From the NCBI GenBank assembly GCA_934167825.1, contig CAKPLY010000002.1:62001-126000 (forward strand): a stretch of DNA of 64,000 bases, written 5' to 3'. Positions 37,641 through 46,650 of the stretch are shown piece after piece (within the stretch, counting starts at the first letter, position 1; the number at the start of each line of letters is the position of its first letter). A program made the position numbers and the translations under genes. Source of the stretch: an uncultured Bacilli bacterium (GTDB lineage: Bacteria > Bacillota_I > Bacilli_A > RF39 > UBA660). The notes beneath the pieces are model-generated. The model made no database searches and was not told where the DNA came from. It saw only the letters and a list, made by a program, of their open reading frames with translations.

Positions 37641-38225
37641 ATGAAAATTAATGAAGTTAGTTTATACGTTTCTGCGGTGAGAAGGAGTCAGTATCCTACG
37701 GAAGGAAAAAAAGAGTTCTTACTTGTGGGAAGAAGTAACGTGGGAAAAAGCAGTTTTATCAATACTTTAATTAATAGAAAAAACTTTGCTAGAACTTCTT
37801 CAAGACCTGGTAAAACGCAAACTTTAAACTTCTATGAAATAAACAATACTTTCTTTTTAGTGGATGTTCCGGGATATGGATTTGCTAAAGTACAGAAAAG
37901 TTTGAAAAAGAAGTTTGGACTTATAATTGAGGAATATTTAGAGTCTAGAAGTGAACTACAAATGGTATTTATGCTTGTAGATTTTAGACATAAACCTACC
38001 GAAGATGACGTTATGATGTATAATTATTTAAAACATTATAATATACCTGTTACTATTATTGCTACTAAGGTTGATAAACTAAAGAAAAGTGCTCATGATA
38101 AAAATAAAAAAGTAATCTTAAGTACGCTTGGTATTAAGGAAGAAGATTTAATTATGTTTTCTACAATTACAAAAATAGGTAAGAATGAGGCACTAGATAA
38201 AATAGAAAGATATTTGGAAAACTAG
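37641..38225 (+). CDS. engB: Ribosome biogenesis GTPase EngB (YsxC)
   Basis: Essential GTPase for late 50S assembly. G1 VGRSNVGKSSFINTLI, G2 SSRPGKTQTLNFYE, G3 VDVPGYGFAKV, G4 TKVDKLKKS. 194 residues, typical. GGTGAT ribosome site. Confidence 0.97.
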   Translation: MKINEVSLYVSAVRRSQYPTEGKKEFLLVGRSNVGKSSFINTLINRKNFARTSSRPGKTQTLNFYEINNTFFLVDVPGYGFAKVQKSLKKKFGLIIEEYLESRSELQMVFMLVDFRHKPTEDDVMMYNYLKHYNIPVTIIATKVDKLKKSAHDKNKKVILSTLGIKEEDLIMFSTITKIGKNEALDKIERYLEN

Positions 38226-38260
38226 TTACCAAATATTTTTTTTGTCATAAATTACTCTGG

Positions 38261-38755
38261 GTGATTGTAGTGATAATCAAAACTATTGACAAGAACTTCT
38301 ATATACTTAAGGTATTTAATAAGTATTTAGATTTTGATATATATAATCATGATGAGGTTAAAGATTTTATTTATAAGTTATACGATAAGATACTATGTAA
38401 GTATAATTTAAAGGGTTTTATTATTTTTGATATATATATAGATAACAATTATGGTATGATTATAGAAATTAAGAAAGAAGATAATATATTTTTAGATAAA
38501 CTTACTGATATAAAAATAAAATTTAATATTAATATTAGTTTTTTGTATGAGATAGACTATTTTTATCTACTGGAAGAGGAAATTAAAAATCAAGTTGTAT
38601 ACTACTATAGGGGAAAGTTTTATTTAGAGATCGTTAATGATATAGAGAGTAATAAATTTATTAAGATTCTAGAAAATTCTAAAATAGTTTACAATCAGGA
38701 TATAAATAATATTATTAATAATGGAATAAAACTAGCAAATATTTATCTTTTATGA
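38261..38755 (+). CDS. Unknown 164-residue protein between engB and der
   Basis: Soluble alpha/beta protein starting with GTG at 38261 or, equally plausible, GTG at 38270. It runs FYILKVFNKYLDFDIYNHD, then a helix, alternating strands and a C-terminal VVYYYRGKFYLEIVND. The last part faintly recalls the C-terminal domain of MecA-type adaptors, but I would not assign it. It ends in TGA, which overlaps a TATAAT that could serve der. Probably co-transcribed with engB. Confidence 0.65.
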   Translation: MIVVIIKTIDKNFYILKVFNKYLDFDIYNHDEVKDFIYKLYDKILCKYNLKGFIIFDIYIDNNYGMIIEIKKEDNIFLDKLTDIKIKFNINISFLYEIDYFYLLEEEIKNQVVYYYRGKFYLEIVNDIESNKFIKILENSKIVYNQDINNIINNGIKLANIYLL

Positions 38756-38789
38756 TATAATATTATCACTTAAAAACGAGGTGATGTAT

Positions 38790-40103
38790 ATGAAAATGCC
38801 TACTGTGGCGCTAGTTGGAAGACCAAATGTTGGAAAAAGTACTATTTTTAATAAGTTAGCAGGTAAAAGAATTTCTATTGTAGATGATACACCTGGAGTT
38901 ACCAGAGATAGAATTTATGCTGATGTTAATTATGGAAATTATAAGTTTCACTTAATAGATACTGGTGGAATAGATGTTAGTAAAGAAGTATTTAATAATG
39001 AGATTAAGGTACAAGCAGAGATTGCTATTGATGAAGCAGATGTAATTGTTTTTGTGGTTGATGGACTAAGTGATTTGAACCAAAACGATTATATAATAAG
39101 AGACATGCTAAAGAAATCTGGTAAAGATGTAATTGTAGCAGTTAATAAGATAGATAACTCAAAAAGAGACAGTAATGTATATTGTTATTATGAACTTGGA
39201 TTTGAAAATGTAATAGGAGTAAGCGCAGAGCATAACCTAGGTATTAATGAACTATTAAATCTTGTTACAAAAGACTTTAATGAGTATGTTATGGAAGAAG
39301 AAGATAATAATATTGTTAAATTTGCAATAATAGGAAGACCTAACGTTGGAAAAAGTAGTTTACTTAACGCTATATTAAATGAAGAGAAAGCAATTGTTAG
39401 TAATGTTGCAGGTACTACTAGAGATGCTGTTGATACTCCTTTTACATATGAAAAAGAAGACTATATAGCAATAGATACTGCAGGTATTAGAAAAAGTGGT
39501 AAAGTTTATGAAGTACTAGAGAAATATAGTGTTTTAAGAAGCATGAAAGCAATTGAAAGATGTAATGTATGTGTACTAGTTATTAATGCTGAAGAAGGAA
39601 TTATTGAACATGATAAACATATTGCTAGTTATGCACTGGACGCTGGAAAACCCCTAGTACTTGTAGTAAATAAATGGGATACTGTAAAGGATAAAAATGA
39701 TATATCAAGTTATACTAAGTTAGTAAGAAGTGAATTTCAATTTTTATCTTATGTTCCTATAGTATTTTTATCCGCTAAGACAAAGAAGAGAATTCATACT
39801 TTGATGCCTGAGATTAAGAAGGTATACGAAAATTCGAGAAAAGAAATTAAGACTAGTATATTAAATGATGTAATAAGAGATGCTGTTATGTTAAATGCTC
39901 CACCATCATATAAGGGTAAGAGACTTAAAATATATTTTGTAAACCAATCTGGTACTATGCCTCCTAAGTTTACTTTCAATGTAAATAGTAAAGGTCTTGT
40001 ACACTTCTCTTATGAAAGATATTTGGAAAATAAGATTAGAGAAAACTTTGATTTAGAAGGTACACCAATTATTATTCAGTTTAAGAATAAGGGAGAAAAC
40101 TAG
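38790..40103 (+). CDS. der: Ribosome biogenesis GTPase Der (EngA)
   Basis: Essential tandem GTPase for 50S assembly. Two G domains, each with GRPNVGKS (residues about 9-16 and 177-184), DTPGVTRD / GTTRDAVDTP, DTGGID / DTAGIRKSG, NKID / NKWD, then a KH-like C-terminal domain ending FVNQSGTMPPKFTFNVN. I chose the ATG at 38790 because GAGGTG lies 6 bases upstream, giving MKMPTVALVGRP; the frame from 38781 begins inside that site. Confidence 0.97.
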   Translation: MKMPTVALVGRPNVGKSTIFNKLAGKRISIVDDTPGVTRDRIYADVNYGNYKFHLIDTGGIDVSKEVFNNEIKVQAEIAIDEADVIVFVVDGLSDLNQNDYIIRDMLKKSGKDVIVAVNKIDNSKRDSNVYCYYELGFENVIGVSAEHNLGINELLNLVTKDFNEYVMEEEDNNIVKFAIIGRPNVGKSSLLNAILNEEKAIVSNVAGTTRDAVDTPFTYEKEDYIAIDTAGIRKSGKVYEVLEKYSVLRSMKAIERCNVCVLVINAEEGIIEHDKHIASYALDAGKPLVLVVNKWDTVKDKNDISSYTKLVRSEFQFLSYVPIVFLSAKTKKRIHTLMPEIKKVYENSRKEIKTSILNDVIRDAVMLNAPPSYKGKRLKIYFVNQSGTMPPKFTFNVNSKGLVHFSYERYLENKIRENFDLEGTPIIIQFKNKGEN

Positions 40104-40203
40104 TAAATTATAATTATAAGTTTATAAATTTTAAGAGACATAATATGTACGAAAAAGTGTATTTAAAAATTTTATGTTTGTAATAGAATGAAAATATTAA
40201 AAA

Positions 40204-40239
40204 TAAAACCTTAATAGTAATTAAACTATTAGGGTTATT
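40204..40239. terminator. Terminator after der
   Basis: AACCTTAATAGT / ACTATTAGGGTT stem (one G-T and one mismatch) followed by ATTTTTG; between converging genes. Confidence 0.75.
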
Positions 40240-40960
40240 TTTGTTTGGGACTAACTATTTCTTGTTCCCATTCAATATCATCACCAAAATCATTTATGTC
40301 CCACTCCATATCAGTAGTTTGTGAGGCTAAATTATCTTGGTTATAATTTGAATTATTTGTAAATATTAAACTTTCTTCTTGTCTTTTAAATCTTTCTTTT
40401 GTCTTTTCTAATGCTTTTTTTAGTTTTTCTCTTAAATCTTTGATTGTCTCATTACTTAATTCTTTTTCAAAACTATCATTAATTAATACTTGCTCACTTT
40501 CAACATCATAACATCCTATAATAAATTTTGGATTCAAATAATATGTAAATTTTCCATCTTGTGATGGCATCTCATTAAAAAATGCTCCATATTTTTCACC
40601 ATCTAAATCTGCACTTTCACCAATTTCATTAATATATTCTATAGGAAGTCGTATTAAGATTATCTTTTTTGATGATAAATGTTGCCAGCTAGTTAATTTT
40701 TCCTTTAATTTACTAATATTTGATGTATCTAAGCCAATGGTAGTGTAATAAAGTGAATTATCTTTGGTTCTTAAACCATTTTCAAATATGGAATCTACAA
40801 CTAGATTTGAATTTTCACTTCTTCCTGTACCATGCCCTAAGCAAATATAACCATCTTTATTTAGTATATTATATAAATCTTCTAATCTTTTATATGAGTG
40901 TATATTCTTTGAATTATTTAGTGATTCATTTTTTATATATTTATCTTTTTTATTTTCCAT
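40235..40960 (-). CDS. ADP-ribosyltransferase-like protein, tentative
   Basis: 241 residues. The N-terminal 150 follow a pattern seen in ART-fold proteins: YICLGHGTGRS (His43 where ART-HYE enzymes have the first His), VVDSIFENGLRTKDNSLYYTT (Tyr pair about residue 71), KKIILIRLPIEYI and a closing YLNPKFIIGCYDVE. The remainder is a charged helix and an acidic Asn-rich tail. No signal peptide, so it acts inside the cell. It lies 29 bases after a zinc-protease gene. Assignment is inference; the catalytic Glu is not certain. Confidence 0.45.
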   Translation of the reverse strand: MENKKDKYIKNESLNNSKNIHSYKRLEDLYNILNKDGYICLGHGTGRSENSNLVVDSIFENGLRTKDNSLYYTTIGLDTSNISKLKEKLTSWQHLSSKKIILIRLPIEYINEIGESADLDGEKYGAFFNEMPSQDGKFTYYLNPKFIIGCYDVESEQVLINDSFEKELSNETIKDLREKLKKALEKTKERFKRQEESLIFTNNSNYNQDNLASQTTDMEWDINDFGDDIEWEQEIVSPKQK

Positions 40961-40989
40961 AAGATATCTCCATTACTTCTTGTTTAAAG

Positions 40990-41994
40990 TTATAAGCTTT
41001 TTACTGTTTTTTGTTCATGTTCTTTAGTTTCTTTGTTATGCATAACTACTTGCTCAATTAATTTAACATTCTTTTTATCTACTTCCGTTCTTGCTTGTTT
41101 AAATTCATTTACTTCATTTTGGGTATTATAATTTTTAACAAATGTTGATAAGTTTTCTATTGCATTTGTCATTTTATTCATAAGCGCTTCCCTGTTATTT
41201 AGTAAGTCTTTAGGGGAACAATACAAAACTTCTATCCAACTTTCAAAGTTTTTAACTAATATTTCAGCGTTTTCTTTTCCTAAAAATTCTATCCACTCAA
41301 AGCTATCTGTAAATTGACACTTTCTTATTACTTTCGCTAAATCTTTATGTTTCATTATTTTTCTTGCAATTGGTGTCATGCCTTCATACGATCCAAGTTC
41401 ATGGGGAACTCCTGTCATTATTGTCATAACTTCTGCTTCATCATAACTATTTAATGCTTCTTCTAGACCAGTATTTAGAGATTCTATTTCTTCAAAACAG
41501 TTTTTTTCCGCATTATAATTATAGCTATCTACTATTAATCCTGTTTGTTTTACAACCTTACCATTTTCTACCTTTGTTCTTCCATATCCTTTAATTGCAT
41601 GGCATAGTTCATGAATAATATTTGAAACTCTTTTATCATCGTTATAATCAAATGGCTTATATTTGTGTAAATATTCTGTTTTTACAAATATTATGGACTT
41701 AGATTGCACTTTATTATCTTTTAAATATAATTCATTATGTTGAAATGCTCCTGCAAGAAGCGGCATATCCCATTTTTTATTTGTTTGAAAATAATTATTT
41801 AAATATTCGTCGGCATTTTCTTTGTCTTGTTGAATGTGTATTTCACAATCATTTAAAACGTTATATATTATATTTTTCTTATCTTCACCATAATAAGTAA
41901 TTAATGCAGGTATTGCTTTTTGTAATAAACTTATTAATTCATTAGGATAATTATATTTATTTTTTAAATACTCTGTAAATTCTTTTATTTCCAT
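40990..41994 (-). CDS. HExxH zinc metalloprotease-like protein (zincin)
   Basis: 334 residues, soluble. NIIHELCHAIKGYG gives the zinc motif HELCH at residues 128-132; LNTGLEEALNSYDE about 47 residues later provides a Glu that may be the third ligand. The C-terminal third is helical and charged. I chose the ATG at 41994: AGGAGG lies exactly six bases upstream, while the longer frame runs through it. Downstream of the 91-residue gene, whose stop overlaps this ribosome site. Target unknown; no secretion signal. Confidence 0.7.
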   Translation of the reverse strand: MEIKEFTEYLKNKYNYPNELISLLQKAIPALITYYGEDKKNIIYNVLNDCEIHIQQDKENADEYLNNYFQTNKKWDMPLLAGAFQHNELYLKDNKVQSKSIIFVKTEYLHKYKPFDYNDDKRVSNIIHELCHAIKGYGRTKVENGKVVKQTGLIVDSYNYNAEKNCFEEIESLNTGLEEALNSYDEAEVMTIMTGVPHELGSYEGMTPIARKIMKHKDLAKVIRKCQFTDSFEWIEFLGKENAEILVKNFESWIEVLYCSPKDLLNNREALMNKMTNAIENLSTFVKNYNTQNEVNEFKQARTEVDKKNVKLIEQVVMHNKETKEHEQKTVKSL

Positions 41995-42004
41995 AATGTT
42001 CCTC

Positions 42005-42280
42005 CTAATGCTTCTTATCAATTAAACTTATTAATAACATTAATTCAGTTTTTATGTAGTATATATCTTTATATTCTAAATCTAAGAAGGATGATTCAGT
42101 CATATTTTTATCATTATATTTAGAATAATTATATGGTTCTTCTAGTATATTTTGGTTATACTTATTTAGATAATCTTTAAGTATATATGATATTTTCATT
42201 ATTTCTTCACTAAAGGCATCTCTTTTTTCATTTATTCCTAGTTTAGAATACTTTTCAAATAAGTTCTTATATTCGTCCAT
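42005..42280 (-). CDS. Small helical protein, first gene of the protease/ART cassette
   Basis: 91 residues from the ATG at 42280 (GTGAGG upstream), largely helical: MDEYKNLFEKYSKLGINEKR, KISYILKDYLNKYNQN and a final IYYIKTELMLLISLID. No known family. Its stop overlaps the ribosome site of the zinc protease, so the two are coupled; it may be a chaperone, inhibitor or immunity-type partner, which is only inference. Confidence 0.6.
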   Translation of the reverse strand: MDEYKNLFEKYSKLGINEKRDAFSEEIMKISYILKDYLNKYNQNILEEPYNYSKYNDKNMTESSFLDLEYKDIYYIKTELMLLISLIDKKH

Positions 42281-42463
42281 GTTTACCTCACTTTTATTTA
42301 TTATTAATTCATGATATGCATATTTATATTCTCTACACAATTATAGCACAGAACTTAATTTTTTAGTTTAAATACTAATTAATTTTACAGTTTGTATGTA
42401 AAATGTTTTTTATTTTTTAACACTACTTTTATTTTTTTACATATATTGTATTAGGGGGTACAT

Positions 42464-42712
42464 ATGGGATTTAGTGATGGTTTTTTTAAAAAGATAGAGA
42501 AAAAAACTAATGTTAATAAGGAGACTATTTTGTCTTTGGCTAATAAACTTCAAGGTACAAATATGAAGGATGAAAAAGTATTACGTGAGGTTATTGCAGA
42601 TATTTCTAAGATAACAGGTAGGGAAGTATCTAAAGATAAAGAACAAAAGATTATAGATACTATTATTCAAGATAAAGTACCTAAAAATCTTGATAAATAT
42701 ATTGATGGATAA
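42464..42712 (+). CDS. spoVIF: Stage VI sporulation protein F-like (SpoVIF)
   Basis: Small 82-residue protein matching the SpoVIF (YjcC) family: FFKKIEKKTNVNKETILSLA, then LREVIADISKITGREVSKDK and a C-terminal KVPKNLDKYI. In Bacillus the protein is needed for spore coat assembly and resistance. GGGGG ribosome site. Overlaps the next gene by 8 bases. Its presence near spoIVA supports an endospore-forming host. Confidence 0.85.
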   Translation: MGFSDGFFKKIEKKTNVNKETILSLANKLQGTNMKDEKVLREVIADISKITGREVSKDKEQKIIDTIIQDKVPKNLDKYIDG

Positions 42713-43340
42713 TGTTACAATTGGTATTTTAAGTAGTAATCAAGTTATCGATGGTAAGGTATATAAGTCTGTTTCTTTAGATAATATTAAATATTTATAT
42801 AATAAATGTAATTATATATCTTTGATGGTTTATGATAATGATGAGTATATAGATAATAATTTACTTTCTAAGTGTGATGGATTTATTATTCCTGGAGGAT
42901 ATGATATATATAATTATCATAATCAAGTTATAGAATATGCACTAAATAATAATAAACCTTTACTGGGGATATGTATGGGAATGCAAGCTATTGGACTTAA
43001 AGCAAATAATGAAAAAGATGAAGATTTAGTTATTGTTAAGAATCATGATAATACAATGCATAATATTAATATTAGAAGAAAAAGTTTGCTGTATAAGTTA
43101 TATGGTGATAATCTAAAAGTAATATCTAGGCATAACTATATATTAAGTCACATAGATAGTCCTTATGTTGTTGGTGCAGTAAGTGATGATAATGTTATCG
43201 AAGAAATAGAATATATTGATAGAGAACATTTTATACTAGGAGTTTTGTTTCATATTGAAGACATGGATAATACCAGTAAGATATATAATTATTTTATTAA
43301 GGAATGTTTAACAAGAAAAGAAAACTATAGCACTAAATAA
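42705..43340 (+). CDS. Class I glutamine amidotransferase-like hydrolase (PuuD type)
   Basis: About 211 residues. Catalytic nucleophile elbow LLGICMGMQAIGLKAN and FHIEDM where the His-x-Glu of the triad sits; IIPGGYDIYNY is the family GG-D motif. Relatives hydrolyse gamma-glutamyl amides such as gamma-glutamyl-GABA. The usual HPE reads HIE, keeping His and Glu. I chose the ATG at 42705, overlapping the spoVIF stop; a TTG at 42690 is the alternative. Location in a sporulation unit suggests a role in spore formation or amino-acid recovery, by inference. Confidence 0.85.
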   Translation: MDNVTIGILSSNQVIDGKVYKSVSLDNIKYLYNKCNYISLMVYDNDEYIDNNLLSKCDGFIIPGGYDIYNYHNQVIEYALNNNKPLLGICMGMQAIGLKANNEKDEDLVIVKNHDNTMHNINIRRKSLLYKLYGDNLKVISRHNYILSHIDSPYVVGAVSDDNVIEEIEYIDREHFILGVLFHIEDMDNTSKIYNYFIKECLTRKENYSTK

Positions 43341-43505
43341 TCTTTTAATGGTTAAAAAATGTTTTTATATAGTTATTGATAAAAAAGATATACTTACAAT
43401 AAAATAGTTATAGTAAATAATTAAAAGATACAAAAATATTAGTTTTTTGTTCTTTTTTTATATATGACACATAATATTTAATGAATAAAGAAGAGAGGAG
43501 TTTAT

Positions 43506-44972
43506 ATGGAAAAACAAGACGTTATAAAAAATATTGGTGAAAGAACTGGTGGAGATATTTACTTAGGAGTTGTTGGTGCAGTTAGAACTGGTAAGAGTAC
43601 TTTTATAAAGAAGTTTATGGAATCTTTAGTTATACCTAATATTGCTGATGAGGTTGAAAGAAGAAGAGCACAGGATGAATTGCCACAATCTGCGGGTGGA
43701 AAAACTATTATGACTACCGAACCAAAATTTATTCCTGCGAATGCTACAAAAATTCAAATTGAAGACTTTAGTGCAAATATTCGTATGATTGATTGTGTTG
43801 GTTATGTTATTAAAGCAGCTAAAGGTTACGAGGATGAAAATGGACCTAGATATGTTATGACTCCATGGTATACTGACCCTATCCCTTTTGTAGAGGCTGC
43901 AGAAATAGGTACTGAAAAGGTTATTAAAGACCACTCTACTATTGGTATTGTAGTTACTACTGATGGTACTATTGGAGATATTCCAAGAAGTGAATATGTT
44001 GAGGCAGAAGAAACCGTTGTAAATGAACTTAAGAGTATCGGTAAACCTTATATTGTTATATTAAATAGTGTACATCCTAATTTACCAGAGACTGAAAAGT
44101 TATGTGAAAAGTTAAAAGAAAGTTATGATGTACCCGTTATTCCTATTAATGTTGAAGCAATGCAGGAAAGGGATATGTATAATATTTTAAAGGAAGCATT
44201 ATATGAATTTCCTGTTGTACAGGTTAAGGTTAATATGCCAGAATGGGTTGCTATATTAAATCCTGACCACTACTTAAAAATGCACTATATTGAAAAGATT
44301 AAGGAATGTGTTGTAGAGGTTAATAAGATTAAAGATGTAGATAATATTACTAGCCATTTTAGTGAGGATGAATATATATCTAGAGCATATTTATCTAATG
44401 TAGATACTGGTACTGGCGAGATTACAATTAATTTAGAGTCTCCTAGTGAATTATATAATAAAGTGCTTAATGAAATTATTGGGGTAGATATTACTTCGAA
44501 AGCAAATTTACTTTCTATTTTCCAGGAATTTAATGTTGCAAAGCATGAATATGACCAAATTAAAGGGGCACTTAAAATGGTAAAACAAACAGGTTATGGA
44601 ATTGCTACTCCAACTTTGGAAGATATGAAACTTGAGACACCTGAGGTTATTAAACAAGGTAGTAGATATGGTGTTAAATTAAAAGCAAAAGCACCTTCAA
44701 TACATATGATTAAGGTTGATGTAGAAAGTAGTTTTGAACCAATAATTGGTAGTGAACTTCAAAGTAAAGAACTAATTGAACACTTAACTAAAGACAATAA
44801 TAATGATATTTGGAAGAGCGAAATTTTTGGAAGAAGTTTAGATGTTATTGTTCAAGAAGGTATACAAGCAAAACTATCTATGATGCCTGACACTGTTAGA
44901 TATAAATTAGAGCAAACATTAACTAAGGTTATAAATAAAGGTGCTAATAATATGATTGCTATTGTTTTATAA
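43506..44972 (+). CDS. spoIVA: Stage IV sporulation protein A (spore coat morphogenetic ATPase)
   Basis: SpoIVA polymerises on the forespore surface using ATP and forms the coat basement layer. The N-terminus has GGDIYLGVVGAVRTGKSTF (Walker A) and RRRAQDELPQSAGGKTIMTT; the C-terminal end matches the family anchoring domain (SMMPDTVRYKLEQTLTKVINKG). 488 residues, near the usual 492. GAGAGGAG ribosome site. A CATAATAT element about 40 bases upstream might be a sigma-E -10 box. Confidence 0.98.
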   Translation: MEKQDVIKNIGERTGGDIYLGVVGAVRTGKSTFIKKFMESLVIPNIADEVERRRAQDELPQSAGGKTIMTTEPKFIPANATKIQIEDFSANIRMIDCVGYVIKAAKGYEDENGPRYVMTPWYTDPIPFVEAAEIGTEKVIKDHSTIGIVVTTDGTIGDIPRSEYVEAEETVVNELKSIGKPYIVILNSVHPNLPETEKLCEKLKESYDVPVIPINVEAMQERDMYNILKEALYEFPVVQVKVNMPEWVAILNPDHYLKMHYIEKIKECVVEVNKIKDVDNITSHFSEDEYISRAYLSNVDTGTGEITINLESPSELYNKVLNEIIGVDITSKANLLSIFQEFNVAKHEYDQIKGALKMVKQTGYGIATPTLEDMKLETPEVIKQGSRYGVKLKAKAPSIHMIKVDVESSFEPIIGSELQSKELIEHLTKDNNNDIWKSEIFGRSLDVIVQEGIQAKLSMMPDTVRYKLEQTLTKVINKGANNMIAIVL

Positions 44973-44980
44973 GATTATAT

Positions 44981-45050
44981 AAGTACTATAACAACACGTA
45001 AAAGTAGATTTATTCTATTTTTATTTGAATAATGTTGTAGTACTTTTTTT
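44981..45050 (+). terminator. Terminator after spoIVA
   Basis: AAGTACTATAACAAC pairs with TGTTGTAGTACTT across about 35 bases, followed by TTTTTTT. Confidence 0.75.
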
Positions 45051-45086
45051 ATTTATTTGTTATAATTGATTTGGTGATGGAATAGA

Positions 45087-46184
45087 ATGATTAAATATAA
45101 AAATTTATATGCACTAGAATTTTTTGATGATAAGATAGATAATAAAAATAATTTAAACAGTTATAATTTATGTAATAATTTTTTAAATGTTGAAGTTAGA
45201 ATTATTACTTTTTGCACTTTTGATAAGAGGGGAGAGTTTTGTTTAAGAGATAAAATAAGAGTTAGAGCATCATATAACTATAAGGATTATACTAAATATA
45301 ATGTTAATGATGAAGTTATTATAAGAATTAACGATGATAATATGCTTGATTTAAGTAATACTAAAATTGGTGGTAATACTCTTATTATAGGTAAGGGTAT
45401 AATAGATAAGATAAATAATGATATTATAGATATTAAACCCACTGGAGTATATGTACATAATTCTTCATATAAATATTTTAATGAAAAAGGTATAAATATT
45501 AAAGATTATTTTACAAGTTATAATGATTTATATAGATTATTTGATGTTAATAGTAATGATAGCGTTAATATAGATAGATATAATAAATATACTAACTATT
45601 ATGATGGTATATTTAGTATTAGTTATAATTATTGGTATCTTACTTTAGAAAATTATGATTTAAACATGAAGAAAGAAAATGAATTTTATAATAGTTCTAA
45701 TAAGTTATCTGCAGTTTTGGCATCTAGTTCTTTTATAAATAAGATAAATAGTTTATTAAAAAAGAATAAGATATCTTCATGTAATGCATATATAAGATAT
45801 AAAAATACTGAGTTTGATATGTTAATTGTAGATAAAAATACTGAGGATAGTGTTATATATGAAGATAAGGTAGTTAAGGGGATTATTGAACTTAAGACTG
45901 CTGGATTATTTTTTAATAGCAAAGATAGAGAAGTTTTGTTAAATTCTTTTATCAAAAGATATGTTAAATATAATAAAAATTTTTTATACATATCATTACA
46001 TGAAAGATATTATCCAAATGACACAAATAGGGTTAATTTTTATAAAGAATATATTGATTGTGAAAAGAAATATACTGATGCTTATTCTCTATTTATTACT
46101 TTATCTAATTCTTCGAATAAATTTATTATACCTAGAAAGTATATTAGTATTTTAGATGTAGTTGACTTGATTGATAGTTTTTAA
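45087..46184 (+). CDS. Unknown protein with a PD-(D/E)XK-like motif
   Basis: 365 residues, Asn/Tyr/Lys-rich, soluble. Near residue 245 the stretch TEFDMLIVDK is followed about 20 residues later by KGIIELKTAGLF, which fits the D-(x)n-ExK core of PD-(D/E)XK nuclease-like folds. The rest has no recognisable motif. TATAAT and GGTGATGG precede the ATG. It lies alone between spoIVA and hup. Could be a repair or restriction-type nuclease or an inactive relative. Confidence 0.5.
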   Translation: MIKYKNLYALEFFDDKIDNKNNLNSYNLCNNFLNVEVRIITFCTFDKRGEFCLRDKIRVRASYNYKDYTKYNVNDEVIIRINDDNMLDLSNTKIGGNTLIIGKGIIDKINNDIIDIKPTGVYVHNSSYKYFNEKGINIKDYFTSYNDLYRLFDVNSNDSVNIDRYNKYTNYYDGIFSISYNYWYLTLENYDLNMKKENEFYNSSNKLSAVLASSSFINKINSLLKKNKISSCNAYIRYKNTEFDMLIVDKNTEDSVIYEDKVVKGIIELKTAGLFFNSKDREVLLNSFIKRYVKYNKNFLYISLHERYYPNDTNRVNFYKEYIDCEKKYTDAYSLFITLSNSSNKFIIPRKYISILDVVDLIDSF

Positions 46185-46282
46185 ACAATTCTTAATTACA
46201 TATATGTTAATTATAATAAATTAATTTGGAAAAATACTTTAAAACTCTTGATTTTATTGTAATTTCATGATATCTTTAATAT

Positions 46283-46305
46283 GTAAGTATAGATAAGATA
46301 CTTAC
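46283..46305. promoter_or_regulatory. Palindrome in the hup upstream region
   Basis: Perfect 8-bp arms GTAAGTAT / ATACTTAC with a 7-base centre, 38 bases before the hup start. Possible operator or 5' UTR hairpin. A weak promoter TTGATT-17-TATCTT lies just upstream (about 46249-46277). Confidence 0.5.
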
Positions 46306-46342
46306 AATAAATTATTTAGATATTAGATGGAGGTAATAAGAA

Positions 46343-46615
46343 ATGACAAAAGCTGAATTAGTACAATTTATAGCAGAAAATGCTGATTTAACAAAAGCTG
46401 ATGCTACTAGAGCATTAGACGCAGTAGTGGAAGGAATCACTAACGGTCTTAAAAAAGAAGGAAAAGTTACATTAGTTGGATTTGGTACTTTCACTGCTAA
46501 AAAGAGAGAGGCAAGAGAGGGAAGAAATCCTCAAACTGGAGAAACTGTTAAAATTGCTGCTCGTGTAGTTCCTGGATTTAAAGCTGGAAACAAATTAAAA
46601 GACGCATTAAACTAA
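46343..46615 (+). CDS. hup: DNA-binding protein HU
   Basis: Nucleoid-associated dimer that bends DNA. MTKAELVQFIAENADLTKAD, VTLVGFGTFTAKKREAREGR and NPQTGETVKIAA (the DNA-inserting arm with its proline) are present. 90 residues. GGAGG ribosome site. Ends at a strong terminator. Confidence 0.99.
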   Translation: MTKAELVQFIAENADLTKADATRALDAVVEGITNGLKKEGKVTLVGFGTFTAKKREAREGRNPQTGETVKIAARVVPGFKAGNKLKDALN

Positions 46616-46620
46616 TAAGA

Positions 46621-46650
46621 AAACACTTCATAACGAAGTGTTTTTATTTT
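46621..46650 (+). terminator. Terminator after hup
   Basis: AAACACTTC / GAAGTGTTT perfect stem, five-base loop, then TTATTTT. Confidence 0.9.
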
